NCBI GenBank assembly: GCA_022827165.1 | Contig: JAJDTN010000096.1 | Span: 1-23,063 of the forward strand | Reading direction: 5' to 3' | Length of the DNA: 23,063 bases | Origin: Candidatus Latescibacterota bacterium | GTDB taxonomy: Bacteria; Latescibacterota; UBA2968; UBA8231 | In this document: positions 7,742 to 14,744 of the stretch, piece by piece | How positions within the stretch are numbered: position 1 is the first letter of the stretch | Layout of the letters: each line of letters opens with the position of its first letter | Translations under genes and position numbers: made by a program | Notes under the pieces: generated by a model | What the model was told of the DNA's origin: nothing | Databases searched by the model: none | The model's input: only the letters and a program-made list of their open reading frames with translations

Positions 7742-7970
7742 GCAACACTTACCATCAGCGAGTATCCGGCGAGCCGGAGTTGCGCGAATCGATCGTCGAG
7801 TTCAGGGCAGAAAGGTCCCGGAAGGCTACATCGGATTCGTTGAGGAATTTCCTGGAGCCAATACTCAAGGGGAAACCCTCGAAGAAGCCAGGGCCAACCT
7901 CCAGGAGGCCATTGAAATGACGCTCGAGGCCAATCGCATCCTGGCCGAGGAAAGCACACGATGCACGTGA
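7738..7970 (+). pseudogene. HicB-like antitoxin remnant, frameshifted at its N-terminus
   Basis: The reading frame from about 7812 to 7970 encodes KVPEGYIGFVEEFPGANTQ and then an ETLEEARANLQEAIEMTLEAN helix. This is the characteristic core of short HicB/UPF0150 antitoxins, which bind and inhibit the HicA RNase. The expected first beta-strand appears instead in another frame: the GTG at 7738 (overlapping the previous stop as GTGA) leads to ESIVEFRAE, after which a shift near 7805-7812 would be needed to enter the conserved core. No ATG in the core frame gives a normal start except one inside the upstream gene. The C-terminus ends early (TRCT) and no HicA follows. The patch is also less GC-rich than its surroundings, consistent with a transferred and decaying module. 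A genuine short variant start cannot be excluded. Confidence 0.55.
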
Positions 7971-8140
7971 ATCGTACGAATCGGACTTCGTCTGCCGTCC
8001 CGGTGTGCCTATCGGTCGCTGCCTTGGGCGAAGGACTCGCCGCCGGCGATCCCCTGCCGCGCGAGTTGCGGCCGTCCCACCAAGCGGCGCAGTAGCTCGC
8101 CGGGCCGGCCCCGCAATGGTTGTCGGACAGGTCCGGATGG

Positions 8141-8164
8141 CCGCTTCCTGGCACAAGGAAGCGG
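8141..8164 (-). terminator. strong hairpin downstream of the esterase pseudogene
   Basis: A perfect 9-bp stem, CCGCTTCCT/AGGAAGCGG with a 6-base loop GGCACA, begins 9 bp past the stop of the minus-strand esterase remnant. It could end transcription from the RidA/esterase unit or from the plus-strand HicB remnant. No clear T-tract is present on either strand. The rest of 7971-8173 shows no gene I can support. Confidence 0.45.
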
Positions 8165-8173
8165 GACCCTCCT

Positions 8174-8924
8174 TCAGCCGGCAGCAGGACCCTTCAGCTC
8201 GTCCAGGAGGAAGGCGGGGATCGATCTCGCCCGGCTGCCCGCCACCGGCCGGCGGCGGGCTACCAGGTCGCAGCGGCCCCCGACGGCCTCGATTCTCTCC
8301 CTCCACGCCACGCCGAAGCTCGGGTGGTGGATCCCGTACGGGGCATCCAGGGGGTCATCGTAGGTCAGCAGGGTCGGAGGAACGCCGCGGCGCACGTGGT
8401 TGATGGGGGAAAGCTCCTCCATCAGCCGGCAGGTCTCCGGCGGCAACCGGTCCAGAGCGGCCTCTTCCAGTCCGTAGAACTGCTTCAGGAACCGGCCGGG
8501 GACGGCCGAGCCCGGCATCAGGTCCCGCATGAACCGCGGGTCCACCGAGGTCACCGCCTGGTTCACGGCGGCGCAGGCCAGCCCCGTGGACTCCCGTGCG
8601 ACGGGGTCCTCGCTGGCGGGGTCAGCCAGGTCGGCGTGGGACGCGAGCCAGAGCGAGAGGCAGGCGCCCGTGATGGCTCGGGGCCACGATGGAGATGCCC
8701 GCGTCCACGAGGGCGAGAAGGTCGCGCCTGACGACGGGCGGCGCGGTGCGGACGGGGCCCGGCCTGGCGAGCTTCCTGAAGCGGCCGGGGTGGAAGCAGA
8801 GCACCGCGGGAGCGGGATCGGCGGAGTCGGCCAGCCAGACGGCCATCAGGTCCCGTTCGTCCGGACCGAACCTGACGCCGACGTGCGTCGGCGTGAACGG
8901 CGCGGACTTCCTGAGCTTTGCCAT
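8174..8924 (-). pseudogene. alpha/beta-hydrolase (BD-FAE/esterase type) pseudogene lacking the nucleophile elbow
   Basis: Two minus-strand frames carry successive parts of one esterase. From the ATG at 8924, one frame encodes the N-terminus (VGVRFGPDERDLMAVWLAD, then CFHPGRF where HGGGF is expected, then LLALVDAGISIVA). Near 8685-8700 homology switches to another frame that reads WPRAITGACLSLWLASH and continues to the C-terminal part with SPINHVRRGVPPTLL and GIHHPSFG, ending at 8174. Intact relatives have about 45-55 residues between these parts, including the G-x-S-x-G elbow (TGGSAGAC-like). Here it is reduced to TGAC, so the catalytic serine is gone. Deletion plus frameshift makes this a non-functional remnant. 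It follows the RidA-like gene by 20 bp on the same strand. Confidence 0.75.
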
Positions 8925-8944
8925 GGCCGTGCCAGCCGATCCGA

Positions 8945-9397
8945 TCAGTGCTCCTCGGCCCTGTCGTGGTCGCCGTCGTCATCGATCTCTCGATAGGCGA
9001 CGGCGGCGATCTCGACGCGGAAGTCGAAGACGATCTGCGCCCCCCCGGTGCAGGCCCGCGCCGGGAACCGCTCGTCGAAGTACGAGGCGTAGGCCTCGTT
9101 CATCTCGTGGTAGTCCTCGATGTCGGCGAGCCAGACGGTGACGTTGACGAGGTCGTCGTACGCATAGCCGTGTTCTTCGAGGATGCGGCCGATGTTCTCC
9201 ATCACCTGACGAGTCTCGGCCGCAACCGACTCCTTGACGTCGCTGCCGTCGGCGGTGCGGGCGATCTGGCCGCTGATGAAGAGGAAGCCGCCGGCCTGGC
9301 GGGCGGGGCTGAAGGGCAGGGTCTTGAGCGGCACGGCCTCCTGGGCGATGACCGGCGAGACGGCGAGGCCGAGAGCGAGGAGGATACGGCGATTCAT
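8945..9397 (-). CDS. RidA/YjgF-family protein with a signal peptide
   Basis: This is a 150-aa Rid-family protein. Cytoplasmic RidA deaminates reactive enamine/imine intermediates; other Rid subfamilies have different or unknown roles. Residues 1-18 form a signal peptide (MNRR, then LLALGLAV, with likely cleavage at VIA-Q), so this member is exported. The Rid core covers about 25-137, with FISGQIA, then VNVTVWLADIEDY. R114 (in FPARAC) corresponds to the substrate-binding Arg of RidA and E129 (VEIAAVA) to the conserved Glu. The ATG at 9397 has AGGA 9 bp upstream. The acidic His-containing tail is unusual. The gene diverges from the DNA ligase gene across 142 bp and is followed by the esterase remnant. 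Confidence 0.85.
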   Translation of the reverse strand: MNRRILLALGLAVSPVIAQEAVPLKTLPFSPARQAGGFLFISGQIARTADGSDVKESVAAETRQVMENIGRILEEHGYAYDDLVNVTVWLADIEDYHEMNEAYASYFDERFPARACTGGAQIVFDFRVEIAAVAYREIDDDGDHDRAEEH

Positions 9398-9539
9398 GTG
9401 GTCTATTCCTGGCTGGGGTGGAGCTGGAAGATAGGCTGCCTCGGCCCCGCGGCCCTTTCGAGACAACCGGGGTCTCCGGCCGGGCGCGGGTTGTCGGTGG
9501 CGGCGGAGAGGGTGACTTTTCACGGCGGAAACAGCGCCG

Positions 9540-11075
9540 ATGAACCTCAGCGATCTCGTCGACACCTCGGCCCGCGTGGCCGGCACCAGGGCCCGCAGCG
9601 AGAAGATCGGCCTGCTGGCCGACTGTCTGGGGCGGCTGTCACCCCCCGAGCGCGAGGCCGGCGCGGCCTACCTCACCGGACAGCTGCGCCAGGGGCGGAT
9701 CGGCCTCGGCGGGGCGGCGATCCGGCAGGCCATGCCGCCCGGACCGGCGTCGTCGCCGGGCCTGACCGTGGCCGGCGTCGACACCGCCTTCGAGGAGATC
9801 TCCCGGCTCAGCGGCCCGGGCTCGGCCGGTGCCCGCGTGCAGGCGCTGGCCGGCCTGCTGGAAAGGGCCACGAAGCCGGAACAGGACTGGCTGGCGCGGC
9901 TGGTCTTCGGCGAGTTGCGCCAGGGAGCCCAGGAGGGGGTGCTGATCGAGGCGGTCGCCCGGGCATCCGGCGTGCCGGCGCCGGCCGTGCGCCGGGCGGT
10001 GATGCTGGCCGGCGACCTGGTGCGCGTGGCCGTGGCCGCCCTCGACGGCGGCGAGCCGGCCCTCGCCGAGTTCCGCCTGCGGCTGATGTCGCCCGTGCTG
10101 CCCATGCTCGCCCAGAGCGCCGAGGGCGTGGAGAATGTGCTCGAACGCCACGGCCGGGTGGCCCTGGACTACAAGCTCGACGGGGCGCGGATCCAGGTGC
10201 ACCGGCAGGATGACGAGGTCCGTCTGTTCACGCGCCGGCTCAACGACGTGACCGCGGCGGCGCCCGAGCTGGTGGAGGCGGTTCGGGCCCTGCCGGCGCG
10301 GCAGCTCGTCCTCGACGGCGAGGCGATCGTGCTGCGCGGCGACGGCCGGCCGGCCCCCTTTCAGCAGACGATGCGCCGCTTCGGCCGCCGCCTCGACGTG
10401 GAGCGCATGCGCGCCGATCTGCCCCTCTCCGCCTTCTACTTCGACTGCCTGCACCTGGACGGCCAGGACCTGATCGACGCGGATACCAGCGACCGGCTGC
10501 GGGCCCTGCACGGCGTCGTCCCCCAGTCGGCCCAGGTGCCGCACACGGTGGCCGACGCCGTGGAGCCGGCGCGGGAGTTCATCGACCGGGCCCTGTCCGC
10601 CGGCCACGAAGGGGTCGTGGCCAAGGACCTGGAGGCGCCCTACGAGGCCGGGCGCCGGGGCGCGGGGTGGCTCAAGCTCAAGCCCGCCCACACCCTCGAC
10701 CTGGTGGTCCTGGCGGTGGAGTGGGGCAGCGGCCGCCGCCGGGGATGGCTGTCCAACCTGCACCTCGGGGCGCGGGACCCGGAGGGCGGGTTCGTGATGC
10801 TTGGCAAGACCTTCAAGGGCATGACCGACGAGATGCTGGCCTGGCAGACGGAGACGCTCCTCGGCCTGGAGACCGGCCGCGAAGGCCACGTGGTCCACGT
10901 CCGCCCGGAGCTGGTCGTGGAGATCGCCTTCGACGGCCTGCAGGCCAGCCCCCACTACCCTGGCGGCCTGGCCCTGCGCTTCGCCCGGGTCAAGCGCTAC
11001 CGCCCGGACAAGTCGGCCGGCCAGGCCGACGACATCGAGACCGTGCGCAGGATCTTCGCGAGTCAGACCGGTTAG
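9540..11075 (+). CDS. ATP-dependent DNA ligase (LigB/archaeal-type)
   Basis: This 511-aa protein has the three-domain layout of archaeal/actinobacterial ATP-dependent ligases: an N-terminal helical DNA-binding domain (about 1-175), a nucleotidyltransferase core (about 180-385) and an OB-fold (about 390-505). Motif I is YKLDGARIQ with the adenylated lysine K212, motif III is VLDGEAIV near 257-264, motif IIIa is FYFDCLHLDG, motif IV is EGVVAKD near 357-363, and motif V is GWLKLKP near 376-382. The C-terminal RFARVKRYRPDK resembles motif VI. All catalytic elements are intact. It seals nicks in DNA, probably as an accessory to the essential NAD-dependent LigA. Ribosome-site match is weak (CGGAAA 9 bp before ATG). 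The next plus-strand gene encodes a DUF1016/SNase-like protein, so a shared repair role is possible but unproven. Confidence 0.93.
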   Translation: MNLSDLVDTSARVAGTRARSEKIGLLADCLGRLSPPEREAGAAYLTGQLRQGRIGLGGAAIRQAMPPGPASSPGLTVAGVDTAFEEISRLSGPGSAGARVQALAGLLERATKPEQDWLARLVFGELRQGAQEGVLIEAVARASGVPAPAVRRAVMLAGDLVRVAVAALDGGEPALAEFRLRLMSPVLPMLAQSAEGVENVLERHGRVALDYKLDGARIQVHRQDDEVRLFTRRLNDVTAAAPELVEAVRALPARQLVLDGEAIVLRGDGRPAPFQQTMRRFGRRLDVERMRADLPLSAFYFDCLHLDGQDLIDADTSDRLRALHGVVPQSAQVPHTVADAVEPAREFIDRALSAGHEGVVAKDLEAPYEAGRRGAGWLKLKPAHTLDLVVLAVEWGSGRRRGWLSNLHLGARDPEGGFVMLGKTFKGMTDEMLAWQTETLLGLETGREGHVVHVRPELVVEIAFDGLQASPHYPGGLALRFARVKRYRPDKSAGQADDIETVRRIFASQTG

Positions 11076-11108
11076 GCCAGGCCGTGGAGCACCCTCCGGG
11101 CATACCGA

Positions 11109-11132
11109 TTACCACCGAGCTTACCACCGAGC
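11109..11132 (+). repeat. perfect tandem 12-bp duplication
   Basis: TTACCACCGAGC occurs twice in direct succession in the 84-bp gap between the ligase gene and the DUF1016 gene, ending 27 bp before the latter's start. It could be an operator or simple slippage; two copies are too few to decide. Confidence 0.8.
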
Positions 11133-11159
11133 CGTGCATCAGCCGTGGAGGGATCGACC

Positions 11160-12128
11160 GTGGCTGAGACCGAGGCCGCCCGCCCCGATCCCTTCGGCGA
11201 CCTGAAGGCGGCGATCGGCCGCCTGCTTCCCGCCGACACCCGCGGGCGCCGGCGCCCCTCCCCGCGCGAGGCGACGCGCGTCTACTGGGAGATCGGCCGC
11301 CTGCTCAACGAGCACATCTCCGGCCGTGCCGAGTACGGGGGGCGGTCCGTGGAGCGGCTGGCCGGGGAGCTGGGAATCCTGCCGCGGACGCTCTACCGGG
11401 CCCGCAGGCTGTACCAGAGACTGCCCTCAGACACCTGCCACCTCGACCGGCTGTCCTGGAGCCACTGCCGGCTGCTGGTGACGGTGCCCGACGACGGCGA
11501 GTTGCGCCGGCTGATGGAGCGCGCCGCCGAGGGAGGCTGGAGCGTGCGCCGTCTGCAGGAGGAACTGCGGGCACGGGAAGAGGGGTCGCAGGTGGCCGTG
11601 CGCGGACGCCCGGGGGTCTACCGCATCGTCGACCTCCCCGGCAGGAAGGGGAAGCTGGCCCTCGACCTGGGCTTCGGCGTGCGGCGCCGCCTCGACGGGA
11701 TGGGCAAGGTGGGCAAGCGCAGCCGCCGCCTGATCGCGGAGCTGGCCGCCGGGGAGGTGGTCGAGTTGAGCCGGGACGCCAGGGACCGTCCGTCCCTGCG
11801 CCGCCAGTGGGGTCAGGCGGAGTCGCGGCTGTTCACCTACGGCGCGCGGCTGCTGCGCGCCCCCGCCGCCGGCGTGGTGGAGACCCACATCGACCTGGGT
11901 CTGGGCGTCTCCATGGTCCGCAGTCTCTCCCTGCGAGGCCCCGCGGGAAGCTTGCCCAGGGGGGAGCTGGCGAAGGTCCTGGCCACTGCACCGGCCCGGG
12001 TGGTGGTCAAGACGCACCGGGGCAGGGGCGGTGACTATCTGGCCGACGTGTACGGCCTCGGCGGCGAGCGGTCGACGGCCGTCATCGCCGAGAGCGGCGA
12101 CTACCTCAACGCCTTGTGGGTGGAGTGA
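11160..12128 (+). CDS. DUF1016 N-terminal domain protein with degenerate SNase-like repeats
   Basis: This is a 322-aa protein. The GTG at 11160 is chosen because GGAGGG lies 7 bp upstream; another GTG at 11145 has no such site. Residues about 35-145 match the helical DUF1016 N-terminal (YhcG-like) domain: VYWEIGRLLNEHI, ERLAGELG, RARRLYQRLP, LSWSHCRLL, GWSVRRLQEEL. Residues about 224-322 follow the outline of the thermonuclease (SNase) domains often fused to DUF1016-N: FTYGARLL, THIDLGLGV, VVVKTH, GDYLADV, GDYLNAL. The acidic DGDT motif is PAAG and the RGIDAPE motif is RGPAG, so the nuclease site is lost. Residues about 150-205 (VYRIVD, LALDLGFGVRRRL) look like a second, even more reduced copy. 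DNA binding without cleavage is the likeliest role. Its end overlaps the convergent enolase gene by 23 bp. Confidence 0.75.
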   Translation: MAETEAARPDPFGDLKAAIGRLLPADTRGRRRPSPREATRVYWEIGRLLNEHISGRAEYGGRSVERLAGELGILPRTLYRARRLYQRLPSDTCHLDRLSWSHCRLLVTVPDDGELRRLMERAAEGGWSVRRLQEELRAREEGSQVAVRGRPGVYRIVDLPGRKGKLALDLGFGVRRRLDGMGKVGKRSRRLIAELAAGEVVELSRDARDRPSLRRQWGQAESRLFTYGARLLRAPAAGVVETHIDLGLGVSMVRSLSLRGPAGSLPRGELAKVLATAPARVVVKTHRGRGGDYLADVYGLGGERSTAVIAESGDYLNALWVE

Positions 12129-13194
12129 GGGCGGCGTCCCCGGGGGCGACAGCTGGCCCCTGAGGCTGGATCACCGCCTCGGGCCCCTGGCCCCTCATGG
12201 GCGGGCCTCCGCACCCCCACAGCTCCGGCCCGGCCGGCTCGACGGTGCTGCCGTCGTAGCGCAGGCCCGGCTCGCGGTCCCTCGCCAGCAGCAGCGGGCC
12301 GTCGAGATCGACCCAGTCGGCGCCCTGGGCGGCGAGCACCGCCGGCGCCATGGCCAGGGAGGTGCCCACCATGCAGCCGACCATGACCCGCAGGCCCTCG
12401 GCCCGGGCGCGGTCCTCGAGCTCGAGGGCGGCCGTCAGTCCCCCGGTCTTGTCGAGCTTGATGTTGACCGCCTCGTAGCGGTCTGCCAGGCGGCCGAGGT
12501 CGTCGGCGGTGTGGCAGGACTCGTCGGCGCACAGCGGCACCGGGTGCTCCAGGTCGGCCAGGGCCGCGTCCTCGCCCGCGGGAAGGGGCTGCTCGATCAG
12601 GTCGACCCCGAGTTCGGCCAGGGCGCTCATCAGGGATGCCAGCCCATCGGCAGAGCATCCCTCGTTGGCGTCGACGATCAGCCGGGAGTCCGGCGCTCCC
12701 TCCCGGACCGCCCGAACCCGCTCCACGTCTCCCCCGTCGCCGGCCAGCTTGAGCTTGAGCAGAGGCCGCCCGGACTCCGCCCTGGCGGCGGCGCCCATCG
12801 TCTCCGGCGTCCCCAGGCTGAGGGTGTAGGCGGTGGTGAGGGGACCCGGTGCCGGGCGGCCGGCCAGCTCGTGAACGGTCGTCCCCTGCCGGCCCGCCTC
12901 CAGGTCCCACAGGGCGCAGTCGAGGGCGTTGCGCGCGGCCCCGGGCGGCATCTCCCGCGCCAGGTCGGCGCGCGTCCAGCCGCCCTCGATCCCGGCGGCG
13001 GCCGCTCGCACCTGCTCCATCACACCATCGACCGATTCCCCGTAGCGGGGGTACGGCACGCACTCCGCGCGCCCCACCGAGCGGCCGTCCCGTAGCTCGA
13101 CGAGCACCACCTGGACATGGGTCCGCGAGCCGCGGGAGATGGTGAAGGTCCCGGCCATGGGCCAGGTCTCGGAGACAACTGTCAACTCGGGCAC
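12106..13194 (-). CDS. dgcA: enolase-superfamily racemase/epimerase, dipeptide epimerase / N-acetyl-D-glutamate racemase type
   Basis: This 362-aa protein is a mandelate racemase/muconate lactonizing-type enzyme of the dipeptide epimerase group. The first catalytic lysine is in LLKLKL (K149 of the KxK pair), metal ligands are D175 (VDAN), E201 (EQPLP) and D224 (ADES), and the opposite-face lysine is in NIKLDKTGG (K246). These enzymes racemise at a carbon next to a carboxylate or amide; known substrates include L-Ala-D/L-Glu and N-acetyl-glutamate. The DUF1611 gene ends 9 bp upstream, and that pair matches the DgcN-DgcA route (D-Glu acetylated, then racemised), which I prefer over L-Ala-Glu epimerase. 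The GTG start has GAGG overlapping the previous stop. A C-terminal extension of about 40 residues looks unstructured. Confidence 0.8.
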   Translation of the reverse strand: MPELTVVSETWPMAGTFTISRGSRTHVQVVLVELRDGRSVGRAECVPYPRYGESVDGVMEQVRAAAAGIEGGWTRADLAREMPPGAARNALDCALWDLEAGRQGTTVHELAGRPAPGPLTTAYTLSLGTPETMGAAARAESGRPLLKLKLAGDGGDVERVRAVREGAPDSRLIVDANEGCSADGLASLMSALAELGVDLIEQPLPAGEDAALADLEHPVPLCADESCHTADDLGRLADRYEAVNIKLDKTGGLTAALELEDRARAEGLRVMVGCMVGTSLAMAPAVLAAQGADWVDLDGPLLLARDREPGLRYDGSTVEPAGPELWGCGGPPMRGQGPEAVIQPQGPAVAPGDAALTPPTRR

Positions 13195-13203
13195 GGCCTG
13201 CCT

Positions 13204-14229
13204 CTATTGCGGAAGGGCGGGGTCCACCGAATCCACGGCGTCGGCGAGCTTCTCGGCGCCGCCGCCGCGGCAGGAGTCGGCGGCGGGCAGGCCGGTCTCG
13301 TCCTCGGCGGCGCGCAGGGCGCGCTCGGCGGCCGCACCGTCGAGGGAGGAGGTGTTCAGCGACAGGCCGATGACCCGGCAGGCGGGGTTGGTGAGGCGGC
13401 CGCAGCTCTCGTTGAGGGCGATGCACTCCCGTAGTGTCGGCAGGGGTGCGTGGGGCAGGCCGCGCATGTGCCGGCGCGTCGGCTCGTGACAGAGGACGAG
13501 GGCGTCCGCCATCGAGCCGTGCAGCAGGCCGAGGGAGACGCCGGCGTAGGAAGGGTGGAAGAGCGATCCCTGGCCCTCCACCAGGTCCCAGTGGTCGTCG
13601 TCGTTGGCCGGCGTCAGGTGCTCGGTGGCGCCGGCGATGAAGTCGGAGATGACGGCGTCCACGGCGATGCCGCCGCCGGCGATGAGGATCCCGGTCTGCC
13701 CGGTGGCCCGGAAGGTCGCCTTGCGCCCCCGCTTCGAAAGCTCCCGCTCGATGGCCAGGGCCGTGAACATCTTGCCGCAGGAGCAGTCGGTGCCCACCGT
13801 GAGCAGGCGGCGCCCGCTGCGCGGCTTCCCGTGGCCGACCTCCAGTTCCACCTCGGGATAGCGGACGTCGAAGAGGCTGCGCCCGAGGGCGTCGGCCCGC
13901 TCGGCCAGCCGGGGGATCCGGCGCAGCCGGTCGTGCAGGCCGCTGGCGATGTCGTAGCCGAGGTCGAGGGCGGCGAGCAGCGTCTCCATCCACTGGTCGG
14001 AGATCTCGCCGCCCCGGTTGGCCACGCCCACGATGAGGGTGCGGGCGCCGGCGCGCCGTCCCTGCTCGAGGGACAGGTCGGGCTGGCCCACGTCGGCATT
14101 GCACCCCGGCAGGCGCAACTGGCCAACGCACAGGTCCGGGCGCCAGCGCGCCACGCCGTCGGCGGTCTTGGCGGCCAGCTGGTCGGCGGCATCGCCGAGG
14201 AAGAGCAGATAGGGGGGTTCGATCCGCAT
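13204..14229 (-). CDS. dgcN: DUF1611 family protein, D-glutamate N-acetyltransferase (DgcN)-like
   Basis: This 341-aa protein fits the DUF1611 family. An N-terminal Rossmann-like domain (about 1-130) includes NRGGEIS and LGYDIASGLHDRL. A P-loop-like C-terminal domain has VGTDCSCGKMFTA at 145-157 (G152-K153), GQTGILIAG near 177-185 and EGQGSLFHPSYAG near 218-230. Family members include DgcN, reported to N-acetylate D-glutamate in a catabolic route with the racemase DgcA; many members are uncharacterised. The ATG at 14229 is preferred; a TTG 12 bp upstream has no better ribosome site. It is the first gene of a two-gene operon with the enolase-superfamily gene 9 bp downstream. Cytoplasmic, no signal peptide. 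Confidence 0.8.
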   Translation of the reverse strand: MRIEPPYLLFLGDAADQLAAKTADGVARWRPDLCVGQLRLPGCNADVGQPDLSLEQGRRAGARTLIVGVANRGGEISDQWMETLLAALDLGYDIASGLHDRLRRIPRLAERADALGRSLFDVRYPEVELEVGHGKPRSGRRLLTVGTDCSCGKMFTALAIERELSKRGRKATFRATGQTGILIAGGGIAVDAVISDFIAGATEHLTPANDDDHWDLVEGQGSLFHPSYAGVSLGLLHGSMADALVLCHEPTRRHMRGLPHAPLPTLRECIALNESCGRLTNPACRVIGLSLNTSSLDGAAAERALRAAEDETGLPAADSCRGGGAEKLADAVDSVDPALPQ

Positions 14230-14276
14230 GGCGGGGCGCAACCTAACCGGCGATCTCGCCGCCGGTCAAGGCGATC

Positions 14277-14282
14277 TATATT
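14277..14282 (+). promoter_or_regulatory. possible -10 element of the zinc-finger gene
   Basis: TATATT (5 of 6 matches to TATAAT) lies 24 bp before the ATG at 14307 in the 77-bp divergent gap with the DUF1611 gene. No clear -35 is seen. The opposite strand carries TATAGA at nearly the same place, so it could serve both directions. Confidence 0.35.
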
Positions 14283-14306
14283 CCTGAACGATCGGGAGAT
14301 CCTCCA

Positions 14307-14744
14307 ATGGCCGAGATCAAGGTAACCTGCCCGGAATGCGGCAAGCAGGTCTCGCTGCGGGGCCTCAACGGGCACTTGCGCTTCGAGCACGAGTATCCCC
14401 TGGAGAAGGCCCGGAGCGTGGCCGCCGGCATCCACGTCGACGGCATGCTGAACAAGCTGGAGCAGGAGGTCATGGATCTCGTGCGGCGGCTGAACGAGTT
14501 GAAGCAGGACGCGGAGAAGCTCCGGCAGGCCCGCGCCGAGGGGCTGATCGGCGAGCAGCTCTACGAGCGCCTGGTGAGTCAGAAGGGGCAGGAGATGACG
14601 GCCGTCGGCCGCTACCTGCAGCGCCTGGAGCAGAGCTGGGCCGAACGCATCGAGCAGGTCACCGGCATCCGGCCGCCGATCGACCTGAAGGACGAAGTCA
14701 CCATCGCCGACTTGCTGGCCAAAGGAGAGAGGAACCCGGAATGA
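14307..14744 (+). CDS. zinc-finger and coiled-coil protein of unknown function
   Basis: I do not recognise a named family for this 145-aa protein. Residues 8-28 form a C2H2-like zinc finger: C8-x2-C11-x11-H23-x4-H28 (CPECG and HLRFEHEY), rare in bacteria but seen in small proteins of several high-GC phyla. Residues about 45-115 are a long charged helix likely to form a coiled coil, and the tail contains IRPPIDLKDEVTIADLL. GGAG lies 9 bp before the ATG. The stop overlaps the next start as ATGA, so the two genes are translationally coupled. A nucleic-acid-binding or assembly role is plausible from the finger; the partner's function is also unknown. Confidence 0.8.
   Translation: MAEIKVTCPECGKQVSLRGLNGHLRFEHEYPLEKARSVAAGIHVDGMLNKLEQEVMDLVRRLNELKQDAEKLRQARAEGLIGEQLYERLVSQKGQEMTAVGRYLQRLEQSWAERIEQVTGIRPPIDLKDEVTIADLLAKGERNPE

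Noticed and set aside
12101..14131. A 676-codon open frame on the minus strand and other long frames (for example plus 305-1951, minus 9639-10955, minus 14612-16021).
   Set aside because: They lie wholly over recognisable genes, have low-complexity Arg/Gly/Ala/Pro-rich translations and match no motif; this is the usual shadow effect in very GC-rich DNA.
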